Shown here piece by piece: positions 33,502 to 45,404 of a stretch of 47,095 nt of DNA. Under the pieces are notes generated by a model. That model had not been told where the DNA came from and made no database searches. It was given only the letters and a program-made list of their open reading frames with translations. The number at the start of each line of letters is the position of its first letter. Within the stretch, counting starts at the first letter, position 1. The position numbers were made by a program, and so were the translations under genes. The DNA is from Agrocybe praecox (lineage: Eukaryota > Basidiomycota > Agaricomycetes > Agaricales > Agrocybaceae), in contig CAXHKQ010000134.1 of assembly GCA_964017145.1 (NCBI GenBank), positions 1 to 47,095 on the forward strand, written 5' to 3'.

Positions 33502-35669
33502 ATGTCGACACAAGAAACCCTGCTTTACCACGTCGCTACCTCACCCGGGGTGCTTGTATCTTCCGGTGCTGCAATTCTATGCATTATCCTGTTGTCGACA
33601 TGTCTCCGAAAAGGTAGGAAGTATCCACCCGGGCCTTTCGGGTGGCCTGTAGTGGGAAATATATTTGGATTATCTCCCAGAGCAGCATGGTACTCTTTAA
33701 CAGAGTTGAACAAGAATTACGGTTTTTTAATTTAACTAGAATAACATGAACTGTCTGCATACTAACTGTTACACAGGAGATCTCATTTTCTTTCATGGAC
33801 TTGGCAGCCACCTGTTGGTCCTGAACTCCTTGGAAGCTATGACCGACCTCCTCGAAAAACGACCTCAGATTTACTCACATAGACCTATCTTCACGTTTGT
33901 AGGGGAGTTGGTGGGTTTAAACAAGGTCAGACCTTTATCGGATAAATTTAAAATTCCCTTGTACATGAGAGGCTAACTATCGTTGTGCATATAGGGCATG
34001 CCTCTGCAGGAATATGGCGAGGAATGGCGCGAACAACGGAGAATTGCGCACATGGCCCTTAGCCAGGGTGCGGTAAAGCGGTATCACAGCTTGCAAGAGC
34101 AACTAGCATATTCTCTATGTCAGGATATTATTGATTGTCCTTTGGAATTCTTTTCCTCTGTTCGCCTGTGAGTTCCGTACCTCTTGTTTTTCAATACGCC
34201 ACCACTAAACGAATTGTATTAGGGCTGCAGGTCGCATTATCGTTGCCGTGACATATGGCATCGACGTCAAGAGCGGCCAAGATGAGGTACTCGTACAGTT
34301 TCTTTGAATTACACGGTGCTGAGCTGATTAATTTTCCCGCTCAGCTTGTCACTATGGCCGAAGAGACTATGGCACTAATCGGAAATGCTACCGTTCCTGG
34401 TGCATATTTATGTGACATGATTCCCGCTTGTATGTACCCATTGGATGAATTTGCCGTAAGACCTTTTCTAATGCTGGAATTTGGCTCCGAAGTAAAATAT
34501 CTCCCCAATTGGATGCCATTCCACAAGGAGGCTGCTATTGGAAAGAACATGCTCGATAATCTTGTATCAAAGCCTCTCGCTCAAGTGGAAAAAGAAGTGG
34601 TTTGTGATCTACAATCTATACGATGTCCACGTATTTTCTCACATGGACCTCATAGTTGCTTGGAGAATCTAAGCCATCCCTGGTTAGGGACTTTCTTCTT
34701 TCCGAAGATGAGGCATCCTGTCGTCGTGCCACTGCGGATACTGTCAAATGGGCCGCGGGATCCATGTACGGAGGTAGGCTTTTTCTGCGAATGCCAAAGT
34801 AGGATGACAAAGGATTTCTTATTATCTCCATGACTCTGTAGCTGGAGCCGAGACTGTAAAAGGGGTTTATTTTACTTTATTTGATTTGGTATTTTGACAG
34901 CGTCTACAGACTTACGCAACGGTTTTAACGTTTATAATGGCAATGGCGCTCTACCCAGAGAAGCAGCACAAGGCATTTGAAGAAATGAAACGTGTTGTAG
35001 GTGTCAACCGTATGCCCAAGATATCGGACAGGGAGAATCTTCCATACCTAAGACTTGTTATCAAGGAAGTATATCGATGGCATCCAGTGCTTCCGATGAG
35101 TATGTCGTATAGATTATTTTCTCATAGACTGATTGGGCTAACGAGAATATTGAATTATGCGTTTAAATAATAGGCATTGCTCGACGGACCGCAGCGGATG
35201 ATTCTTACAGAGGGTTTGACATACCCAAAGGCACGATTGTAGTGCCTAACGTCTGGTATATTGCTTGATGGTTTAAAATATATTGACTGTCTGATGGAAA
35301 GTGTAAAGGGCTATCGCCTTCGCCCCCAATTCCAAGTATAATCCCCAAGCCTTCATTCCGGAGAGATTTCTGGATCCCTGTGCGGGAGACATAGATCCGC
35401 GCAGCTGGAATTTTGGATTCGGAAGAAGGTGAAATGTTATAAAATATTCTCTTGTCAGGAAGCTAATCAATCATGTTTGTTCTAGAATCTGCCCAGGAAA
35501 AGCACTCGCCGAAAACTCCGTCTTTATTCTGATCGCGTCTCTGCTTTGGACCTTCGACATTTCTACTAATTCGTCGGAACCCATTCGTCCCTCATTCACG
35601 GAATCTCTTGTCAGGTACGAGCATAGATACTCGTATGCCGGAGGCTATTTGATGATTCCAAACTTGTAG
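33502..35669 (+). CDS. Cytochrome P450 no. 2
   Basis: An apparently intact microsomal fungal P450, about 500 residues over a dozen exons, from ATG 33502 to TAG 35667-35669. Visible: an N-terminal anchor ([17 protein letters not shown]), proline hinge ([13 protein letters not shown]), [16 protein letters not shown] (C-helix), [32 protein letters not shown] at the I-helix, KEVYRWHP (ExxR), FIPERFLDP and the canonical heme loop [18 protein letters not shown] across an intron. It ends [10 protein letters not shown]. Same general family as P450 no. 1, with an intron at the same I-helix position but a GT donor. An R1 repeat begins about 125 bp after the stop. Role inferred as a tailoring oxidation; the substrate is unknown. 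Confidence 0.9.
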
Positions 35670-35794
35670 CTATCCAAAGCCTTTCAAGTGCACAATTGTA
35701 CCACGATCAAATCATTGCGAAAGTCAGGTCAGAGAGACATGTAAACAATAAAAGATCTCCTTATTACAGTTTACTATACATATTACTATGTCAC

Positions 35795-35930
35795 TACTAT
35801 ACTATCAAGCAAACGCGCAAAGTTCGTGTATACATGTTTTTTGTTGCACCTCTTTTGCTCTTTTCATACCCATTTTCTCCTTTTGATCACATATTTTCTC
35901 ACTTTTTCCGCATATTCCATGCTTTATCTA
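35795..35930 (+). mobile_element. R1 repeat fragment spanning the period join
   Basis: CTATACTATCAAGCAAACGC, GTTCGTGTATACATG, TTTTGATCACATATTTTCTC and CATATTCCATGCTTT match the 5' half of the R1 repeat, with the GGTAAATCTTATT block deleted. The match runs unbroken across 35909/35910, where the second copy of the long repeat begins. The window's first 21 bases are the same tail. Confidence 0.7.
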
Positions 35931-36579
35931 GGGCTACCGATCTGTACAGAAAATGTTTTCCATAGGTATAAACCAATAATATAATCGTTTACCATCTCGG
36001 TTATTATCTACTATGGCCGCTGGCAGGTGGGAACGCGTTCCCAATTGAGAAATATGTTGGCGGCACGCGTGACAACAAATACTTACGCCAGCGGCATTGA
36101 AGAGCACGTCACAGGGAAGACAGGAATTATGGACGGGAATCCGCACGGGTAACTTACAAAAGTGTGGGACCCTTAGGTGGACGAACCTGAGATCAACCTA
36201 ACATAACCCAGTGGGTGAATAGTCCTAACCCAGTCACCGAGTTCCCTATACTTTATAAATAACGAGTATAAGAAACAAGTTAACAACAGCATGCAAAATC
36301 TATACTGTTCTGTCAAACGACAAGGAACAACTGCTCCCTTGCTGCTCCTATATGTGTATATTATTATAGGTGTCGTGTCTTTATATAGATACAATACACC
36401 TCCGTTTTTGGTTCAAATTTCTCCGAGGTGTTACAACGTTCCGAATCGGCACAGCCTCAGGCCTCAAGGCCTCAACGAGCCGCAACGTCAACCTGTACCT
36501 GACGCGCCTGGCGACATTATAAGTAGTGGCTTTCGTTGCCTTGCGTGCTTGCCCTTCTATTTCAATGTGGTCATCGTTT

Positions 36580-39528
36580 ATGTCTTTTTATAATCCTTTT
36601 ATCAGTCTCAGTATCTTGCTGTCCTTAACATCTCAAGTACTCTCTTTCGAGTCAATAGCATGTGCCAGCCCACCTTCGTCCGACCCCAATAACTTCTCGA
36701 CAGTTGATTTTGATTTTCTCATCATAGGCAAGCTCGTACTATACTGCATGTTGGATTGCACTGAAGTCGATCGCAGGAGGCGGCACCGCAGGAATAACCT
36801 TGGCTTCGAGGTTCGTAACCGAAATTGTTCTTCCTAACCCGATCGTCATTTTTTTTATCCTTAGACTGAGTGAAGACCAAGCGTTCACAGTTGGAGTCAT
36901 AGAAGCTGGGGAATTTCGACGTGACGATCCTCTCGTAGATGTACCTGGTGGGTCTATTTTTCGGAAATGCAGTTTTTATTTATTTATGAAGTCTCTTTAG
37001 GCAACGCCGGGCTCGCCATTGGGAATCAAACTTATGACTGGAATTTCGCCACGGAACCAGAGCCAGCCGCCGCGGGTCGTGTTATTGCGGCTCCAAGGTA
37101 ATCTGCGTTAAATTAATTATTTCTCAAATGATTCACAGGATTTTCTCTCCCAGGGGTAAAATGTTGGGAGGTTCAAGCGGACTAAATCTTTTGGCATGGA
37201 CGCGACCATCCAAGGAGGAGCTTGACGCCTTTGAAACTTTTGCTCCTGGTCATGGATGGAACTGGGACGGCCTTTTACCTTACTTGAAGAAAACGGAAAG
37301 CGTTTTAGCGAATCAGAGTAATCCCTTCCCCGGAATACCCAAGGAACAGGTGCATGTCAGTGAACAAAATTTTCTTGGGGCTACCGGACCTCTGCATGTG
37401 AGTTTATTGTAGACTATTTGGGGCGACTGTCTCTAAACCACAGACAGGTCTCTTTAAATGTCATTTATCCCGACGACGTCGCGCCGTTAGTTCAATCTTT
37501 GAACGCACGTGGCATTTTAACGAATCCTTTTCCGGTAAGTAATCTTCGACTCCAGTCCAGGCTTTCGTTTACTGACTATGACTCTTATATTTCAAGGACA
37601 ATGGCACCTCAAGAGGAGTTCATAATACTTTGCTCAGCATAAATAGAGCCTCGGGAACAAGGTCATATGCAGCAACTGCAATTTTTTGTCCTACCTCTTC
37701 CAGAAAGAATCTACACGTTCTCATTAATGCTCAAGTATGAAACTCGGTGTTCTTTTGGATTGTGCTCTAATTCATTGCAATCCAGGCCACTAAGATTATC
37801 TTCGACCAAAGAAATCCTCCCGCCCCCAACCTGCGTGCTCTGGGCATCGAATTCGTTGTCGGACAGAGGAAATTCGTTGCAAAAGCTAAGAAAGAAGTCA
37901 TACTTTCCGCAGGGGCTGTCCAGAGTCCTCAAATATTGGAATTATCCGGTACCCCACCTGAAATTTTACTTTTTTTCTTTCTCAATACTAAAAAAAAATC
38001 TAGGGCTTGGGGACGCAACGATCTTGAAAAGGGCTGGGGTAACCACTCTGCTGAATCTACCTGGGGTGGGCGAAAATTTGCAGGTACGTTTATATGTCTA
38101 CCGCATAGTTGACGACCAATGACCTCTTATCATAGGAACATATTTACGCTCCAGCTCAGTTCCTTCTTCAACCGGGACAACATACATTTGGTAAATGTTG
38201 ATTGTGTGTAAATGCTGGTGACTAACTATGGACCGCTATAGACGAACTCCGGAATAACGCCACATTTGCAGTGCTACAAGCAACACAATAGTGCGTTTGA
38301 ATGCGAACTCACGTACAACTGCATGTCAATTAAATCACCCTTTCTCCAGTCAAAACACCCGTACAGGCCTCCTTGCTGCTAGCGACTCCACCTTGGTTTT
38401 CTCTCCGCTCTCAGATTTTGTCAGCAGCCCCAATCTTACTTCACTCACGAGCTCGTTCGCAAATGTTACCTCACGTCCAGGATTATCGGCATTGCAGCAT
38501 AAGCAATATGCTATCCAGAGAGACTGGCTACATCAAAAGAACGTGCCTCAAGCGGAGATTGTAGTACTTAGTAAAGGTATAATTCTTCCGGCCGTTAATC
38601 AAAGCTACATTTCAGTGCTCGGTGGGATACAGGTTCGTCTCTGCATGCCCTATCAGTCGAAACCTTTTTGTTGAGTGTATTTTCAGCACCCATTAAGTCG
38701 TGGCTCTGTGGTAAACATGTTTCCGACCTCCCTCAATATGCCTTACACTAATAAAACTTTACCTGAATAGCACATCAACTCGACCGATCCACTGGCGCAT
38801 CCCCTTATCATAGGAAATTATATCAGCAATGAATTCGGTTTGATACATTATTTATCATACCTGCCATAAGAATCTCACCTCGATCTACCCTACTAGACTT
38901 GGGAGTAGTTAAAGAGATTGTCAAATTCATTTGTAATTTGGTTGGCGTTCCGTCTCTGGGACAAATTGTGCACAATATCACTGTACCCGCAAATTTCCAG
39001 ACGGATGCGGATCTTGACCAGTTTGTTTTTTTTTTTTTTCATCTTAATCTTTCCTTCCTTTCTCGGCTCACCATTCTCTGGTAGACATGTCAGGACGACG
39101 ATGTCGGTGAGTCAAAGACAGGATTTTATTTTCATTCAATGAACTTGCAATATTTCCAGGTTGGCGATCATCTAATAGGTATGGATGTGATATAGACGAA
39201 AAGCTCATTTTTTGATCGTAAACTATGACAGGTACTGCTGTTATGGCACCACATGATATTGGGGGTATGTTCTCTAGTCTTTCCCAGTGGGGATTCCCGC
39301 TCAAGGCACCTCAGGAGTTGTCGATGGCAGGTTGAAGGTATATCACACGGAGAATCTCCGAGTGGTAGATGCAAGCATCATTCCATTGCTCCCCGCTTCT
39401 CACCTGCAGTCCCTTGTGTACGCCATTGGTGCAAAGGTTAGCTTCCTTTAACACTCTCGTGCTGTTGCTGACTCTTTCCCATTAATAAGGCGGGAGATAT
39501 GATTTTGCAAGATAACCGTTCCAAATAG
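36580..39528 (+). CDS. GMC oxidoreductase, secreted aryl-alcohol-oxidase-like (copy 2)
   Basis: Exact second copy of the gene at 671-3619, with the same 20-exon structure, the signal peptide, both active-site histidines and the GC-AG first intron (36728-36776). Here the upstream neighbour is visible: P450 no. 2 on the same strand, ending 910 bp before this start. In the left copy that neighbour would be off the window edge. Confidence 0.9.
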
Positions 39529-41656
39529 CTTGTTCGTTCGTAATGTAATATGGACATCTGTGTAATAGGTACTATATGTACTGTCTCTTGTTTTCTTACG
39601 CGCAAGCACAACAAGTAAAACTAGTAAAGGTTTATTACGCTCTTCTCTGGGCCCTGGCGTTGTCGTCAAGCTCGCACTCAACCTATGGGTCGATTCACTG
39701 GCAGGCGGGGGACGGACCCCGCCTGTCGAGATATCCGATGTTATTGTACACGTGAGATCTAGAATAATATAATTAAGTAATATGTGACACTATAATAGTC
39801 TAAATTACTATATATGAAATACCTTATCCTATCTTATCTTATCTAGCCAATAAGAAACCGATTCTGTCGTGTCTCGGTCTTCAGCGACAAGTGGGAGGAG
39901 AGAAAGAAGAATAAAGTTAGGAAACCAACTATCAGTGTGGACTAATAGTTTGGTGGGTGCAGAGGTTTGGGCAGTGGACTTGCACAAAGCGTGAAAATTA
40001 TGCACGTGACATATCCAAAAAAGGCCTACGCGACTTCCAACTTGAATGAGAAGCGCGTTTGGGCGAGGCCCGCCAAAACCTGAGTGCTTGGGAGGCCCAA
40101 GGCAAACGATCCGAATGCCCTGTGGCTGTACCAAAAAAGGAAAAAAGGAGAGGGTGGGTGGGAGCGAAAAAAGTGCCGCCGAGAGCTCAGAGCAGCAGAA
40201 ATCTTCGAGAACGAGGTGGGAAAAGGGAGAGAGGCAAGAAAGAGAAAAAGAGAGAAATTCTTGAATATTTATTAGAAGGGATAATGTACATCAGGAAGCC
40301 GTCGTCGAGTGACAGGTCATAAAGGACGAGGGGAGCGAGGAAATGGATTACGTCAGACAGGAGACTGTCGGTCGGACCCGACGTGGCATCTTATCTTATC
40401 CTCTGATAAGAGCCTACCTTCGGTCGGTACTTATCGCGGAATTTGGTGACACCGAATTTTATAACTCCATCAGTTTTTGACCAACCAAAAACGATTCCCG
40501 CCTGTGGGACCATGTTGAATGGCGCAGTCATCCACCCGTCCAATGTATAAATTCCAAATGATTGGCTGACTGACTTTTAATGGCAGTTCCGAGGAGTTGC
40601 GAAGGTTTATACGACTAATGGTGAGTTTTTTTTTATCATTGTTTTTTATCTAGACTGATAATCTCATGATGGAAGGCTCAATTCGGACTCCTGACTCAAC
40701 AATCTGGTTTGCGGCAGTCAACGGAATGGATGGTAGAGAAGTTCAGTACTATATGTGATGTGAGTACCAATTATTTTGGCTTCGTCGAGGGCCCGTAAAT
40801 ACAAATAGCAACATACATGAGTACTTAGTTACTAGCAGAATAATACAATATATTTGAATCATATTATAATGGCGTTCAAAGGATGGGGAGCTGGGGAGCC
40901 GGATATGAAAATTTTATGTGGGGCGTAAAAGGAAAATACGTGGGGCGGTGGGCAGGCGAAGCTTGAGATTAATTGAAGCACTGACTTATATTTGATTCAA
41001 ACCAACGACCGAGAGAAATCTGAGTTGCAATATTTAAACCTGATTTGGCAGGACATTTTTGGAAATATTTTGAAGTGGATTCAAACAAATCTGATGTCGG
41101 CTGGGACCCAGATTTGTTTAAACGCGTGACCCGCCTGTGTAACGGTTTTGTTCCCCTTGTCAAATGGAGTATTTTGCCCAAAGGAATAAGAAAAAGGGGA
41201 AATTTTGCTAAACTTTGTCACTTTTTGGTGGTGACTAGGCGAGGCGCACCATACAACTTCGCCCTTTTGGTAGACTATCTTTGCCCAGGCGTGTACTTCT
41301 CCTATCATAGAACTGCAAATAGGTCGCCTGATACTATATGTGAACATACTTAGAAAGATATAGCTGCGCATCGTGGAAAAAGGGTGGGCATGAAAGTGTC
41401 GATCGGTTAGCATTTAACCGTTTTTATATTTTAAGTAACTTCTTATATCGATAGTCTGACTGTATCGATTCCGATAGGGTAATGATATTCGCACATAAAT
41501 ATGCAGCTATTTTATCTCAGCATCCTAAACCCTCCCCTTTCTATCTCTTTTTTGTCGTTGGCAGAACCTTGACGATACAAGCTCAGTTGCAGCTTAAACC
41601 CTGCTTGTTACTTCTGGACATCTTTGGTCCGATTAATTCAATGCTGTAGTATTGAC

Positions 41657-41778
41657 CAGACCGACCTCCTGGGTGGCATGCACATTCTTCCATGCAGCCA
41701 TATCTTTCTCTTTCAGGCGAAGATATGAATGGATGCATGGAAGTCTACGAATTGCCATGCCTTGGTAAGGTCGGTCTG
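41657..41778. repeat. 122-nt imperfect foldback (copy 2)
   Basis: Identical to the foldback at 5748-5869. Confidence 0.65.
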
Positions 41779-42040
41779 CTATACTCATAACTTCTGGGTA
41801 CCCTCCATCTTTAGGTTACAATCTTAACCAGTACCATGGGCACTTTGGTGCCGCGGATGGTTCAGGTGCCATCCCGTCTTGCAATTAGCAACACACAGGA
41901 CCCGTATCGCCTCAGTGCCAAATAACTTGCGCATCTGCTTACTATAGTATAATAATGGTCATATTTGTAGGATTCAAGGTCTACTTTTATCGCCGATTAT
42001 AGTGGATAATGGTATTTTCTTTCGTATTTAAATTTAAATT

Positions 42041-42287
42041 TAGCAAATTTTGTGTTTGAGTTGTTCACCTCTTTTGGTAAATCTTATCGTTCTTGTCACT
42101 CAGTTTCTCATTTTGATGACGTATTTTTATTGCTCTCGCCATATTCCATCCTTTGTCCTCCATCTCTCCATTTTACCTCACTAAATTTGGAGCTATTTTA
42201 CAGATATTATCATGCTTTTTCAGTGTCATCTTTTCTTTCCTTTCATTTTGATATTTTTTGGTGACGGAGCGAAGCGAGGCCGCCACG
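42041..42287 (+). mobile_element. R1 repeat, 5'-diverged copy (copy 2)
   Basis: Identical to the element at 6132-6378. Confidence 0.75.
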
Positions 42288-42664
42288 TTTAAGTACTGTG
42301 TTCGGGAGCGGCATGGTTAATATGACGGAGGCCTATATTGAAGATACCCCCCATCAGATATTTTCCTCATAGAGCCTCATTGGCCACAGTTATTTGTTAT
42401 AGTACGACAAAAACATACGGACAAATTTCTTTCTGGTGCTACGCCAAGGCGAAAATGATTAAGAGAACAGGAGGAAAAGGCTCGTATACTGCTCACTTAT
42501 GGGCAGGAACGTGGACATTAAATATTAAGTACTTGAGTTCCTGCCTAGTACGATCAGTTTGATGGGAGTTACAGGTGGTACGCCCTGCATGCATATACGC
42601 ATTTTATGCATGTACGGTAAAAGTAATATGTGCAGCAATAATAACCACATATCGCACAAAATTT

Positions 42665-44607
42665 CTACTCGCTTTCCTCTGTATGGTACCCATCATCATC
42701 GTCCTCTACGTCACCCCTGCTCTGACTTCTACAACTAATAAATTCAACTACAACTTGTCCACCACGCTTCAGATGATCGATATCATACAACTTGGCCCCA
42801 GGTGACCACGGTAGCTCTATCCTTGGATAAGCCAGTGCAATACGGAACTCCCAATAATCGCTCGAGGCGTGCTTTTCTAAAGCTTCTTCGCCTTCGCCGT
42901 CCTGGTCCGGGAGAGAAACAGGATCGTCCGACTCCAGATATTCGGATGGAATGAGCTGCGAGTCCACGAACGCGTACAGGGAGGTTACAGTGGCGGTACG
43001 CGAGAAAGAGTGGATGACTCTGGTACCATTCGGTAATCGTATGGCGATCCGTAGATCCTTTGGGCTACCATCTTCGGACTGTGCCTGACAAACAGCCCGC
43101 CTAGTCCACCTTCTCCAATTCGTCCTCTCAATTTTCTTGAGGCGAACAGCCTCTAGTTCTTGCAACTTTCTTTCCTCAACTAAAGCTGTCACCACTTCCG
43201 CTCTCTGTTTCGCCTCTTTCTCTGCTTTCTCTTGAGCTATCTTGGCCTCAATTCTCTCTTTATCGCGCCTTGCTGCATTCTGGAATGCACGGTCCTGTTC
43301 TTCGCGCATGTGCCGGTCATGCTCACGTTCGCGCTGAGCAGAGATTATACGATTTAAGAAGGGCGTGACTCGGGGCAGCGCCTGCCGTTGTAGATGGTCA
43401 ACAAGAGTCTGAGCGGACGTCGGGCCAGATGCAGGAGTGCTCTTTCCTTGATGGCGGGATAGCACCGTTAACGAAGGAGGTGAACTATTGCGGGATGACG
43501 ACGACCCGGTCGGACTTCTTCGTGGTTGGAGCGCAAGGAACGCTACGAAAGGGTAGGTGGTTGCCTGCAGCTTTTCAGCGGCTATTTGATCCGTGTGAGC
43601 GCCAAAACAGTGGTGCAAAGATGTACAATCTCACCGTTCCATGCTTCTCTATATCTAACATCACCTCCCCATACAACAACGTCATTTTCATATAACGTCC
43701 TGACGAAAGCTGAATCTGTTAATGTGGAACTGGAATGGATTAATTTTCCTCCATAGCGTTTTGTCCTTGAGGCTCACCGTTTGAATTCCGGGACGTCGTC
43801 ATGTTCGTCGCTGACTAGGATGACACAGCCAATCTTTGCTTCCCTCTCGCAAGTACGTAGCATATCCTCGTAGGTAGATGTCATAAAATCCGGTAAATAT
43901 TTTCTTCCGTCATCTGTATAGCCATTTGTAGCGGCGGACCTTGAGGTCAAGGAAGATTGCCCTGGGTCCATGTTAAGGGATGAAGTTGTCCCTCGAGGTG
44001 GTTTGGAACGACCAATTGAGATGGCGCCCGTCTCTTCCTCTAGTTCTCGAAGCCATATGTCAGGTCCGCCTCGAGAGACAGCACGAGGACGCAATGGTCG
44101 GTAAAAGTTAAGACCAGTGAATCTGAATTGTGGGATGGGTATACGGAGAATGTTGAAGATGAACCTGAAGACACTGGATATGATGTGAAGCGGGAAAGTT
44201 ATCAAAGACAGCAGCGGGCGTGCAAAAATAAAAAGTGACGGCGATGGCTGCACGCAAATAAAATGAGGCACTTCCAATAAGACTTGTGCACAATAATACT
44301 TACTCGATGTCTCCTCGATGGCACATCTTCTCGAGTCCCTTGGAGAGAATCGTCAACACCAAAGGTTGTCGCTGGCGTTGGCGGAGTGTGGCTTGGAGGG
44401 TGATTGTTAGAAGTACCAAAGACGAGCTCCGCTGCTCGCTAGTACCTAATTGTAAACATTTGAAAGTTAGGATTCACAGAAAGAATGACGTGCCTGTACA
44501 TCCCAATCTACGGTCTCCAAGACACTCACTGCGACATCCTCGTCAGCCCCGTTGATAATTTCGCGTAATTGAGAAACCGCCCGGCGTTGTGCATCGTTGA
44601 GGAGCAT
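42665..44607 (-). CDS. UBA-UAS-UBX protein, FAF2/UBXD8/Ubx2-like (copy 2)
   Basis: Exact second copy of the gene at 6756-8698, including the GC-AG first intron (44439-44493). Two identical copies of a normally single-copy housekeeping gene would be unusual in a haploid fungal genome, which bears on whether the duplication is real. Confidence 0.88.
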
Positions 44608-45404
44608 GACTGAATTTCAATTGACACGACCGACTGGGTCAAGACTCAAAACGTTGGGCAGGGCAGCTGGAGCAGCCGAGCTATCAGGTGACCTCATGGT
44701 GATGCACATTGCAGACGCGAGCCAAGTCCGAGTCTTTCTGAAAATTTTCTTCTTGTTCTTGACTTCCACCAGATCTTATTCACCTCCGCTGGTCTGCTTA
44801 CATGGATACTGACGACCCGGTACTTTGTGGTATTCTGTCTGAATTTTAAATGATGGTATAAAATACCAACTTCTGAAGGTTAACTACATCAATGCGATAA
44901 ACCATCTTGATTCTTCAGCCTATTGTATCCATGAGCTTGTGGTTAATGTTGATGGAAATGAAATATTTGCCTGTGGAAGAGTGCTACTGAACCCCCATCC
45001 TTGAGAAAGGCCGAACGTGCAACCGAGCATCGCGAGCACCGGCGTCAAAGAAGATGCTCGGACGAGACCATCGCTCAAGCTCTCAAGAGGCGCTTGCCAG
45101 TGCCCAGGCTCTCCTCGACCCTCATACAATCAGCTTTTAAACACCCAAATTATTTATATAATAAAACTTGAACCACCCTCTCTGTATGATTTTTGACTTT
45201 CCAATCAAAATACAAGATATACGACTACGCCGCTATGAGAAGGACGTCTTTTGTTTTGAACACTCTCTGTAGTTATAATATCATCATATGGATTTGTGGT
45301 TTCGTGGTGATTTCAGATATGCGATCGACGAAGAATGCAACAATGTATATTGAGACTGTACGAAAACTTGTAAGGCTAGTCTTTGGCTATCAGTTCTTCG
45401 AATA
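44608..45404. other. Second copy of the UBX-P450 intergenic interval
   Basis: Identical to 8699-9495. No gene called. Confidence 0.5.

Larger units (their letters stand above)
39529..42664. other. Second copy of the 3.1 kb gene-poor interval
   Basis: Same contents as 3620-6755: GATA-type clusters (about 39817-39854 and 40387-40412), the purine-rich strand, the foldback (41657-41778) and the R1 fragment (42041-42287). Confidence 0.6.

Noticed and set aside
34255..34833. 192-codon plus-strand open frame
   Set aside because: It is read-through of P450 no. 2 exons and introns in mixed frames. The real protein uses splice sites inside it.
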